Source: Deltaproteobacteria bacterium
Lineage (GTDB): Bacteria; Myxococcota; Polyangia; Haliangiales; Haliangiaceae
Reading direction: 5' to 3'
Length of the DNA stretch: 5,571 nucleotides
NCBI GenBank assembly: GCA_018262455.1
Contig: JAGSPR010000492.1
Coordinates: 1 to 5,571 of the forward strand
Below, one piece after another: positions 1 through 5,571 of this stretch. The number at the start of each line of letters is the position of its first letter. Positions within the stretch are counted from its first letter, which is position 1. The position numbers and the translations under genes were made by a program. Below the pieces are notes generated by a model. The model ran no database searches, had not been told where the DNA came from, and was given only the letters and a program-made list of their open reading frames with translations.

Positions 1-625
1 GGACATCGCAGCGGCGCTCGAGGCCAGCGACGTCTACATCGACTTCACCTCGCCGGCCGCGACCCGCGCGGTCGCAGCGCTCGCCCGCACCCGCAGCCGC
101 GCCGCCGTGATCGGCACGACGGGCCTCGGAGCCGAGGACGAGGCCGCGATCGCCGCCCTCGCGGAGGTCGCGCCCGTCGTGGTAGCGGCAAACTTCTCGC
201 TCGGCGTGAACCTGATGCTCGGGCTGGTCCGCACCGCGGCGCGCGCGCTGGGCCCCGAGTGGGACGCCGAGATCGTCGAGACCCACCACCGCGCCAAGCG
301 CGATGCCCCTTCGGGAACAGCGCTGATGATCGGACGCGCGATCGCGGCCGGTCACGACGTCGCCTACGACACCGTCAAGCGTCACACGCGAGATGGCGAC
401 GTCGGGGCGCGCCCGCGCGGCGAGATCGGCGTGGCCTCGGTGCGAGGCGGCGACGTCATCGGCGAGCACACCGCGGTGTTCTTCGGCCCCGCGGAGCGGA
501 TCGAGATCACGCATCGCGCGTCGTCGCGCGCGATCTTCGCCGCGGGTGCGCTGCGGGCAGCGGCGTGGGTGGTCGGTAAGCCCCCCGGCCGCTACGACAT
601 GCTCGCGGTGCTGGGCCTGGCGTGA
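1..625 (+). CDS. dapB: 4-hydroxy-tetrahydrodipicolinate reductase, 5' truncated by window
   Basis: DapB reduces 4-hydroxy-tetrahydrodipicolinate to tetrahydrodipicolinate with NAD(P)H in the cytoplasm, a step of the diaminopimelate/lysine pathway. The reading frame is open from base 2 (207 residues visible) to TGA at 623-625. The N-terminal Rossmann glycine motif lies outside the window; compared with the usual 240-270 residues, roughly 35-60 are missing. Visible family marks, in fragment numbering, are DVYIDFTSP (10-18) and VIGTTGL (36-42) of the nucleotide-binding half, ANFSLGVNLML in the hinge, and the signature E-THHRAKRDAPSGTA. In that signature His95 and Lys99 match the catalytic His159/Lys163 pair of the E. 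coli enzyme. The end, GRYDMLAVLGL, is also typical. No key residue is missing in the part seen. The next gene on this strand follows after 45 bp and is not a lysine-pathway gene, so linkage to it is uncertain. Confidence 0.97.
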   Translation, partial: DIAAALEASDVYIDFTSPAATRAVAALARTRSRAAVIGTTGLGAEDEAAIAALAEVAPVVVAANFSLGVNLMLGLVRTAARALGPEWDAEIVETHHRAKRDAPSGTALMIGRAIAAGHDVAYDTVKRHTRDGDVGARPRGEIGVASVRGGDVIGEHTAVFFGPAERIEITHRASSRAIFAAGALRAAAWVVGKPPGRYDMLAVLGLA

Positions 626-642
626 GCATGCTAGGGTTCGGA

Positions 643-662
643 CGGCCCCGGCTTCGGGGACG
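643..662 (+). other. GC-rich hairpin between dapB and the next gene
   Basis: CCCCG at 646-650 pairs with CGGGG at 655-659 around a GCTT loop. The stem extends by CG/CG (643-644 with 661-662) after one G-A mismatch. No T-run follows, so it is not a standard intrinsic terminator. It ends on the first base of the ribosome binding site of the gene starting at 671, so it could act as a dapB 3' end structure or influence initiation of that gene. The pairing is visible; the role is inference. Confidence 0.4.
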
Positions 663-666
663 AAGG
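662..666 (+). promoter_or_regulatory. Ribosome binding site for the gene at 671
   Basis: GAAGG lies 4 nt before ATG 671, within a purine-rich run (GGGGACGAAGG). The spacing is short but usable, and it supports ATG 671 as the start. Its first base is also the last base of the hairpin at 643-662, so folding could limit access. Confidence 0.5.
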
Positions 667-670
667 TTCA

Positions 671-1072
671 ATGACCGCGACCGAGCGCATCACGATGGTC
701 GTCCTCAATGACGACGGATCCCGCGAGAAGTTCACGCTGTCGTCGTGGGTCGGAATCCCGCGCAAGCACGAGCTGATGTGGATCGGCGACGACCCGTACA
801 TGATCATCGAAGTCGAGTACGCGGTGTCCGAGGGCTTCTTCGGCGCGCGCAGCATCGATGCCGCCGGGGTCTACGTGCGGCGGCTCACGAAGGACGAGCA
901 GGATGCGGTCGCGCGCCGGCTCGCGAACCCGGTCCGCGGCAAGGACGAGCAGCCGTTCCGCTCGGGCGATGCCTGGGGTCAGGTCACTGCGCTACCACCA
1001 CGTCGTAGGCGTTGCCGCCCGTACGGTAGTACTTCCACTCGCGATCGAACGTCAGCGCGCCGAACAGGTTGA
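671..1072 (+). CDS. Small conserved-looking protein of unknown function with run-on C-terminus
   Basis: A 133-residue protein starting at ATG 671 with GAAGG just upstream. I do not recognise the family. There is no signal peptide or membrane segment, so it is probably cytoplasmic. Residues 5-75 alternate hydrophobic and charged residues ([32 protein letters not shown]), suggesting a small beta-rich domain, followed by an acidic/basic helix ([12 protein letters not shown]). By my count 97 of the first 105 codons end in G or C, so the body is clearly coding. The last 28 codons ([13 protein letters not shown] onward) have only 11 G/C-ending codons and lie wholly antisense to the end of the convergent membrane-protein gene. 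That arginine-rich tail is probably not conserved; the original stop may have been near position 985. It sits 45 bp after dapB and could be co-transcribed with it. Confidence 0.78.
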   Translation: MTATERITMVVLNDDGSREKFTLSSWVGIPRKHELMWIGDDPYMIIEVEYAVSEGFFGARSIDAAGVYVRRLTKDEQDAVARRLANPVRGKDEQPFRSGDAWGQVTALPPRRRRCRPYGSTSTRDRTSARRTG

Positions 1073-2561
1073 CCACGATCCCGATGACGATCAGCGTCTT
1101 CGCGACCCGCGTGAGCGGGCGTCCGCCGATCGCGAGCAGCATCACGAGGAAGACCAGGTAATCGAGGCTGAACCGGTAGCCGAACTGGACCCAGCCCGTG
1201 TTCATGTAGAACAGCGAGGGCAGCGCGACGAGCAGCACGGTGAGCCACAGCACGCGATGGAGCGGGCCCTTCGTGCGTGGCCACAGCAGCAAGAACAGGC
1301 CCGGGGTGGTGACCCAGATCGCGAGCCCGTGCCCCGAGATCTGGAGCCATGGCGAGCGCGACAGGGTCTCGGGCAGCAGCGTCAGCGCGACGCTGAGGTT
1401 GCGCGCGAGGTAGTGATAGCTCGCGAGGCCCCACTGCTCGATCTGCGTCTGCTGGCGCACCGGGCGGTGATCGCCGAGCGCGAGGTACGAATGGCCGAAC
1501 TCGGTGAACGAGTGGAACCGGAGGTGGTTGTAGATCATGCCGGCGATCGCGAACGCCACCACCGGGATCGCGAACCGCAAGATCGGCCGAAGCATCGCCC
1601 GCCGGCGCTCGGCCGCCTCGCCCGCATTCGCCGCCATCCGCCACGCCTCGTAGAGGAACAGCGGGAACATGAAGGCCATCGAGGTCCGGGTCAGCGCCGC
1701 GGCCCCGAGCGCGAGGCCGGCGATCACCGGGTGCCTGACCTCGATCGAGCCCCACGCGTAGACGAGCGCGAGCGCGACCCCGACCACGTGCGCCGTGTAC
1801 CAGACCTTGCCCTGGATCGACGTGTAGAACAGCACGCTGCCAAACGCGAGCAGCGCGACGAGCCAGAGGTCCTCGCGCAGGTCGCGCTTCGAGAGCCCCG
1901 CCTCGGCGAGCCGGCGGAGCACGAGCAGCATGAGCGGCAGGATCAGCGCGGCGAGCACCACCGTCGGCAGGACGTCGCTCGCGGTCCGGCCGGACACCAG
2001 CACCGACGGGATCATGATCAGCGACGGGATCGGCGGGAACGAGACGTAGGCGGTGAAGCCGCGCGACTGCTTGATCCGATCGACGGCGACCTCTTCCCCT
2101 TCGAGCAGCTTGAACTTGGTGATCCGCTTGCCGCTGACCTCCCGGCCGTCGTCGAGGATGACGGTCTCGACGCCGTCCTTGCTGCTGCGCGGCGTCCGGA
2201 TCTGGCTGGCGAGGAGCTCCTCGCCAGCGACCGTGACGAACCGCGGAAGCACGAGCCGGCGGCCGGCCACTTCGCGGCCGTCGTCGAGCGTGACGGTCTC
2301 GACCATGGCCCAGTCATCGGCGGGTAGCGGCATCTCGCCGCGCCTGGGGTCACAGGCCCGCGGCGGCGGATCGCAGGGATCCTCGGGGCCACACGGGCCG
2401 CAATTCGGGGCGATCGAGATCGTGCCATGTAGCCAGGCGTCGGCCTGGTAGACGAAGTGAGGTGCGCCGGACTGCTTGCCCAGACGACCCCACGCGAGCG
2501 CGCCATAGACGAGGAGCCCGATCGCGAACAGCGCGGCATACAGGCGGAGGGCGCGGCGCAC
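984..2561 (-). CDS. Polytopic membrane glycosyltransferase-like protein (GT-C/PMT type)
   Basis: A 525-residue membrane protein with about ten to twelve predicted helices: one at 6-24, then a run from about 193 to 505. Features resembling bacterial GT-C (GT39/PMT-like) sugar transferases are [11 protein letters not shown] (37-46), where Asp41 sits like the loop-1 catalytic acid, [16 protein letters not shown] (172-187), which corresponds to the family's FPPGP-type motif, [10 protein letters not shown] (291-300), and [15 protein letters not shown] near the C-terminus. Such enzymes transfer sugars from lipid-linked donors on the periplasmic face of the inner membrane; donor and acceptor cannot be read from sequence. 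Loop 1 (25-190) is long and holds four cysteines (54, 57, 63, 70) and a duplicated ~34-residue motif. The start is GTG 2561: TAA at 2573-2571 closes the frame just upstream, and the first helix begins at once. No Shine-Dalgarno is visible. Its 3' end overlaps the convergent small gene by 89 bp. The membrane call is sure; the exact family is less so. Confidence 0.85.
   Translation of the reverse strand: MRRALRLYAALFAIGLLVYGALAWGRLGKQSGAPHFVYQADAWLHGTISIAPNCGPCGPEDPCDPPPRACDPRRGEMPLPADDWAMVETVTLDDGREVAGRRLVLPRFVTVAGEELLASQIRTPRSSKDGVETVILDDGREVSGKRITKFKLLEGEEVAVDRIKQSRGFTAYVSFPPIPSLIMIPSVLVSGRTASDVLPTVVLAALILPLMLLVLRRLAEAGLSKRDLREDLWLVALLAFGSVLFYTSIQGKVWYTAHVVGVALALVYAWGSIEVRHPVIAGLALGAAALTRTSMAFMFPLFLYEAWRMAANAGEAAERRRAMLRPILRFAIPVVAFAIAGMIYNHLRFHSFTEFGHSYLALGDHRPVRQQTQIEQWGLASYHYLARNLSVALTLLPETLSRSPWLQISGHGLAIWVTTPGLFLLLWPRTKGPLHRVLWLTVLLVALPSLFYMNTGWVQFGYRFSLDYLVFLVMLLAIGGRPLTRVAKTLIVIGIVVNLFGALTFDREWKYYRTGGNAYDVVVAQ
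2073..2303 (-). repeat. Duplicated ~34-residue motif inside the GT-C protein's first loop
   Basis: Residues 87-121 (bases 2303-2199) and 131-163 (bases 2171-2073) of the minus-strand membrane protein align over their full length. They share VETV, LDDGREV, a G-R pair, GEE and a final Ile: 17 identities with one two-residue gap. The first ~45 bases of the two copies are also very similar at nucleotide level. Each copy reads as two or three short beta strands with a DDG turn, so the pair could form a small extracytoplasmic beta domain. A ten-residue linker, rich in polar residues, separates them. Confidence 0.85.
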
Positions 2562-2636
2562 CGGGGGACGTTAGAACGACATCGAGGCGCGTGGTAGTTT
2601 GCAGGCGATCGATGACCCGAATGACTGCCCAGGGCG
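2562..2636. promoter_or_regulatory. Divergent intergenic region
   Basis: These 75 bp separate the GTG start of the minus-strand membrane gene from the ATG start of the plus-strand two-gene unit, so they should contain both promoters. I see no convincing paired -35/-10 in either direction. Toward the minus gene, TTCTAA (2576-2571) resembles a -10 element and ends 9 nt before the GTG, which would fit a leaderless transcript. Toward the plus gene, TTGCAG (2599-2604) is a -35-like hexamer without a good -10 partner. The overlapping palindromes CGATCG and ATCGAT lie at 2606-2613. Position supports a regulatory role; the individual elements are weak. Confidence 0.4.
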
Positions 2637-3431
2637 ATGGCTGAGCTCCGCGGATCGCGGCTGGCTGCGCTCCCCGCGACCGTGCTCGTGGTGGTCGCGC
2701 TGTGGGAGATCATCGCAACCCGGCAGCAGGCCGCCGCGGTCCCAGCGGACGATGCGTGGGCCAGTGCCGCGGCCGTGGTGCGCGTCGGCCATCGCCCGGG
2801 GGACCTGATCGTCTTCGCACCCGACTGGGCCGATCCGATCGGCCGGCTCCACCTCGGCGACCTGATCCCGGTCGAGATGGCCGCGCGGATGGACGCGGCA
2901 CGCTACGGCCGAATCTGGGAGCTCTCGATCCGCGGCGCCCACGCCAAGGACGTCACGGGGCTCGTGCCGACGGAGGAGCGGGACGTGGGCGGCGTCGCGG
3001 TCCGGCGCTACGACCGCGCGCCTGCCGTGGTCCTCGCAGATGTCCGCGAGGTGCTCTCGACCGCGCGCAGCACGGGCGGGGGGCCACGCGTCGAGCTCGC
3101 CGAGGTCGGGTTCGAGCCGCACCGCTGTGTCGTCGTGGTGCCACCGGCCAGCAAGCCGGTGCGGATCACGTTCCCGCGGCTGGCACTCGGATCGGAGCTG
3201 GTCGGCTACGTCGGAATCGCCGACGTGTTCACGCGTCGCGATGATCGCGAGCCCGGGACCCTCTCGGTCGAGATCGCCGGCGCCGTCGTCGCGACCGTCA
3301 CCGCGGGGATCGACGCGGGGTGGGTCCGCTACCAGGTCCCGACGACTCCCGGTGTCGCCGAGGTCACCTTCGTGATCAGCTCGGCCAGTCCCAGGCGTCA
3401 GATGTGCTTCGCCGCAGAGACTCGGCGATGA
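2637..3431 (+). CDS. Membrane-anchored extracytoplasmic protein, putative glycosyltransferase partner
   Basis: A 264-residue protein with one N-terminal hydrophobic segment (about 11-27) preceded by arginines and not followed by a clear cleavage site, so probably a signal anchor with the rest in the periplasm. Residues 38-100 (WASAAAVVRVGHRPGDLIVFAPDW, then GDLIPVEMAARMD and YGRIWELSIRG; long runs abbreviated) resemble the soluble region that follows the membrane helices in GT39-type sugar transferases, but no polytopic domain is present here. Residues 150-262 look like a beta-sandwich (LVGYVGIADVFTRR, GWVRYQVPT, MCFAAE), a fold common in carbohydrate-binding modules. Cys164 and Cys257 could form a disulphide. 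ATG 2637 is the first usable start: TGA at 2622-2624 closes the frame, and AGGG sits only 2 nt before it. Its TGA overlaps the ATG of the downstream glycosyltransferase, so the two are very likely co-translated partners. The function is inferred from context; there is no clear catalytic motif. Confidence 0.82.
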   Translation: MAELRGSRLAALPATVLVVVALWEIIATRQQAAAVPADDAWASAAAVVRVGHRPGDLIVFAPDWADPIGRLHLGDLIPVEMAARMDAARYGRIWELSIRGAHAKDVTGLVPTEERDVGGVAVRRYDRAPAVVLADVREVLSTARSTGGGPRVELAEVGFEPHRCVVVVPPASKPVRITFPRLALGSELVGYVGIADVFTRRDDREPGTLSVEIAGAVVATVTAGIDAGWVRYQVPTTPGVAEVTFVISSASPRRQMCFAAETRR

Positions 3432-5095
3432 GGCCGCTGGTGTCTCGGCGCGCGGTCGGCTGGATCCTCGCCGTGCTCACCACCGTGGTCGTGATCGCGA
3501 ACCAGGAGCAGGTGGGGATCGCGCGCGACGAGATGGTCTACATGGGCGCCGGCGATCACTACGCCGACTGGTGGGGCGCGTACGTCACGTCGCTGGGGGG
3601 GACGATCAGCCGGCCCGAGGTGACGTCGCGTGCGGCGATCACCCGGACGTTCGGCGGCCCCCAGGTCACCGACAACAACCGCGAGCACCCGCCGCTCATC
3701 AAGACCCTGTTCGGGATCTCGCATCGCCTCCTCCACGACCGCCTCGGGGTCAACGAGTTGACGGCGTACCGGCTGCCGTCGGCGCTGCTGCACGGGCTGC
3801 TCGTGCTGCTCGTGTTCTCGATGGTGCTGGAGCTGTGGGGCTTCGGCGAGGCCGTGGTGTCGGCGCTGCTCGTCGTGTTCCTGCCGCGCGCGCTGTTTCA
3901 TGCCGGGCTCGCGTGCTTCGACGCGCCGATGATGACGTTGTGGTTCGCGACGATCTACACGTACTGGCGCTGCCTCGATGGCCGCAAGTGGCCGTGGCAG
4001 GTCGGCGTGGTGTTCGGGCTCGCGCTCGCGACCAAGCACAACGCGCTGCTGCTGCCGTTCGCGCTCGGGGTGCACTACCTGATCGCGGGGTTCCGCGAGG
4101 GGGGCCTCAAAGGGATGGTGGTGTTTCGCTGGCGGGTCATCGTCTCGCTCGCGGTCCTCGGCCCGCTGACGTTGATCGCCGTGTGGCCGTGGCTGTGGTT
4201 CGACGCCTACAGCCACGTCAAGGACTGGCTGGCCTTCCACATGACCCACGTCCACTACAACTTCGAGTACCTCGGTACCAACTGGAACGCGCCGCGGTTC
4301 CCGTGGCACGTCGCGCTGGTCACCACGCTGTTCACCGTGCCGGTCGCGACGCTCGGCGCGGCCGTGCTCGGCGCTGGCGTGTGGATCGCGAACCGTCGCC
4401 ATGGGCGGGGCAGGACGCGCGCGCCCGGCCTCCTGCTCGTGCTCTCGGTTGTCGCCTCGATGGGGCCGTTCTTCCTCGGCACCACGCCGATCTTCGGCGC
4501 CGAGAAGCACTGGATGCCGGCGCTGCCTTCGATCTGCATCGCCGCCGGGGTGGGCACGATGTGGGCCGCGCGCACGCTCGCCTCGTTCGTCCACCAGCAA
4601 GCCGTCGCCCGCCGGCTCGTGCTCGGGTTGGTCGGAGGGCTGGTCGTCGGCGCTGCCGCCGTGGAGACCGTGACCGCGCAGCCATACGCGCTGTCCTGGT
4701 ACAACGCGCTCGCTGGCGGCGCTCCGGGCGGTGCTGACCTGGGCATGAACCGGCAGTTCTGGGGCGTCGCCGCAGCGGGCACGTTCCCGGTGCTTCGCGC
4801 CAAGGTCCCGCCGTCGCTGCCGGTCTACTCGCACGACGCCTCGCCGGCGTGGGGCTTCTACGGCAAGCTCGGCGAGCTGCCGCGCTCGCTCCCCGACGCC
4901 GGTGGCGAGCAAGCCGGCATCAGCCGCAGCGAGCTCGCGATCGTGATCCACGAGCGCCACTTCAACCGCCACGACTACATGATCTGGAACACGTATGGCA
5001 TGGTGCAGCCGATCTTCGTGTTGCGCGCGCACGGCGTCCCGATCGTCTCGGTCTACCAGCGACCGCGGTCGCCGGCGGCGGGCAAGCAGCCGTAG
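3428..5095 (+). CDS. Glycosyltransferase family 39 / PMT_2-like membrane protein
   Basis: A 555-residue polytopic protein of the GT-C fold that should transfer a sugar from a polyprenyl-phosphate donor on the periplasmic side of the inner membrane. A basic N-terminus (MRPLVSRR) leads into helix 1 (about 11-24), followed at once by the loop-1 acidic motif ARDEMVYM (Asp34, Glu35). Further family marks are NREHPPLIK (84-92), a helix with CFDAPMMTLWF around Asp165, GLALATKHNALLLP (197-210), FPWHVALVTTLFTVP (291-305) and IFGAEKHWMPALP (355-367). About eleven helices end near residue 414. The C-terminal ~140 residues form a soluble domain with YNALAGG and GADLGMNRQFWG, typical of this subfamily. 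The start was placed at ATG 3428, inside the previous gene's TGA, although the frame stays open further upstream. It suits the positive-inside rule; only a weak AGAGA precedes it, consistent with translational coupling. Length and motifs are intact. The substrate is unknown. Confidence 0.93.
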   Translation: MRPLVSRRAVGWILAVLTTVVVIANQEQVGIARDEMVYMGAGDHYADWWGAYVTSLGGTISRPEVTSRAAITRTFGGPQVTDNNREHPPLIKTLFGISHRLLHDRLGVNELTAYRLPSALLHGLLVLLVFSMVLELWGFGEAVVSALLVVFLPRALFHAGLACFDAPMMTLWFATIYTYWRCLDGRKWPWQVGVVFGLALATKHNALLLPFALGVHYLIAGFREGGLKGMVVFRWRVIVSLAVLGPLTLIAVWPWLWFDAYSHVKDWLAFHMTHVHYNFEYLGTNWNAPRFPWHVALVTTLFTVPVATLGAAVLGAGVWIANRRHGRGRTRAPGLLLVLSVVASMGPFFLGTTPIFGAEKHWMPALPSICIAAGVGTMWAARTLASFVHQQAVARRLVLGLVGGLVVGAAAVETVTAQPYALSWYNALAGGAPGGADLGMNRQFWGVAAAGTFPVLRAKVPPSLPVYSHDASPAWGFYGKLGELPRSLPDAGGEQAGISRSELAIVIHERHFNRHDYMIWNTYGMVQPIFVLRAHGVPIVSVYQRPRSPAAGKQP

Positions 5096-5122
5096 CTCAC
5101 CGCGCACATGGCTGGGCGCTGG

Positions 5123-5571
5123 TCAGGGAGCGGTTGCCCAGACGTCGTCGATGTCGAGGTGGCCCGTGGCACTCTCGTCGACGAGCACGAGCTTGCCGAC
5201 CTTGCCGCGGATCGCCTCGGGGACGGCGATCGTCACCTCTTGCAGCGTGTCACCGCCAGGGAGCGGCACGCTCGCGACGTCGATGATCGCGCCTTCCACC
5301 CACAGCTCGACGCGCAGCTTGGCCGCGTCGGCCGAGCCGCCGAGCCGCATCGTCAGCTTCGAGGCATTGAGCGCGAACACCGGAGAGGTCATGCGGCCGA
5401 TCGCGACGTCGTCTCCATGCATGCTCGTGGCGAACCGGGTCCCGGTCGCACCGAGCACGAGCTCCTGCCGTGGCAGGGCGGTGGACTCGGGGCCATTGCC
5501 CCACGCGGTCCCCGATCGCGTCCAGGCGCCCCAGGTCGGGGTCTCGAAGTCGAACAGCGCGCGGACACCCG
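5123..5571 (-). CDS. C-terminal beta-sandwich domain of a larger protein, 5' truncated by window
   Basis: The frame is open from the window edge to TGA at 5125-5123, giving the last 148 residues; the true start lies beyond base 5571. The visible part is one beta-rich domain: FDFETPTWGAWTRSGTAWG (6-24), FATSMHGDD, GRMTSPVFAL (58-67), LTMRLGGSAD, and at the end VLVDESATGHLDIDDVW (128-144). This order of motifs (FE-x-GW-x-G-A opening, SP-F, L-GG, then VDE-GH-DD) recalls the extracytoplasmic beta-sandwich found after GH32-type and other carbohydrate-active domains and at the ends of some large membrane proteins. It may bind glycan, with the late aspartates able to hold calcium. A helix-free, Cys-free sequence fits an exported location. 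It converges on the glycosyltransferase gene with 27 bp between stops. The identity of the main upstream domain cannot be seen, so no enzyme function is claimed. Confidence 0.8.
   Translation of the reverse strand, partial: GVRALFDFETPTWGAWTRSGTAWGNGPESTALPRQELVLGATGTRFATSMHGDDVAIGRMTSPVFALNASKLTMRLGGSADAAKLRVELWVEGAIIDVASVPLPGGDTLQEVTIAVPEAIRGKVGKLVLVDESATGHLDIDDVWATAP

Noticed and set aside
858..2327. 489-codon plus-strand open frame opposite the GT-C membrane gene
   Set aside because: It is antisense to a protein with clear membrane helices and family motifs. Its product is a low-complexity chain of Arg, Glu, His, Gln and Asp, the usual antisense image of a GC-rich membrane gene.
2627..2635. 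GCCC-A-GGGC palindrome before the ATG at 2637, considered as a hairpin or operator
   Set aside because: A one-base loop cannot form a hairpin, and a 9-base GC palindrome is expected by chance in this base composition.
3320..3427. 36-residue N-terminal extension of the GT39 gene
   Set aside because: It overlaps the coupled upstream gene in another frame, is charged and unlike GT39 N-termini, and ATG 3428 begins directly before the basic residues and first helix.
3571..4737. 388-codon plus-strand frame inside the GT39 gene
   Set aside because: Arg/Ala-rich shadow frame with no recognisable motifs, fully inside a convincing gene on the same strand.
3398..5107. 569-codon minus-strand open frame covering the whole GT39 gene
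   Set aside because: The same antisense effect: charged, repetitive composition, no domain-like pattern, and the opposite strand carries well-conserved GT39 motifs.
5112..5141. Inverted repeat CTGGGC/GCCCAG near the convergent stops, considered as a terminator
   Set aside because: Only six pairs with an 18-base loop, no T-run on either strand, and half of it lies inside the minus-strand coding region.
1..5571. tRNA, rRNA, CRISPR, insertion sequence or attachment site
   Set aside because: Looked for and not seen: no tRNA-like cloverleaf, no spaced direct repeats, no terminal inverted repeats and no transposase or integrase motifs.

Overview
The window comes from a GC-rich bacterial chromosome with strong G/C preference at third codon positions. 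No taxonomic marker is present. The GC-rich codon use, the large GT-C membrane proteins and the extracytoplasmic beta-sandwich domains together suggest a deltaproteobacterium of the Myxococcota type (for example Kofleriaceae or Nannocystaceae). That placement is inference.

Layout: (1) Bases 1-625, plus strand: the 3' three quarters or so of dapB (4-hydroxy-tetrahydrodipicolinate reductase, lysine/diaminopimelate synthesis), cut by the window start. (2) 671-1072, plus: a small unrecognised protein. Its last ~28 codons run antisense into the next gene and lose the codon bias of the rest. (3) 984-2561, minus: a polytopic membrane protein resembling GT-C glycosyltransferases (PMT/GT39-like). Its large first extracytoplasmic loop carries a cysteine cluster and a duplicated ~34-residue motif. 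(4) 2562-2636: a divergent intergenic region that must hold promoters for both flanking units. (5) 2637-3431, plus: a single-pass, membrane-anchored extracytoplasmic protein that looks like the soluble part of a glycosyltransferase without its membrane domain. (6) 3428-5095, plus: a clear GT39/PMT_2-type glycosyltransferase that starts inside the stop codon of gene 5 (ATGA overlap). (7) 5123-5571, minus: the C-terminal 148 residues of a protein ending in a beta-sandwich domain, cut by the window end and convergent with the glycosyltransferase.

Biologically, a housekeeping lysine-pathway gene borders a small group of envelope genes. The two GT-C proteins would be expected to transfer sugars from polyprenyl-phosphate donors on the periplasmic face of the inner membrane. 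The single-pass protein is translationally coupled to one of them and may be its accessory or acceptor-binding subunit. No polyprenyl-phosphate sugar synthase, flippase or polymerase is visible, so the substrate is unknown. There are no RNA genes, mobile elements or CRISPR arrays, and no gene-free stretch longer than 75 bases. The most unusual items are the loop insert of the minus-strand GT-C protein, the coupled single-pass/GT39 pair, and the run-on C-terminus of the small protein at 671.
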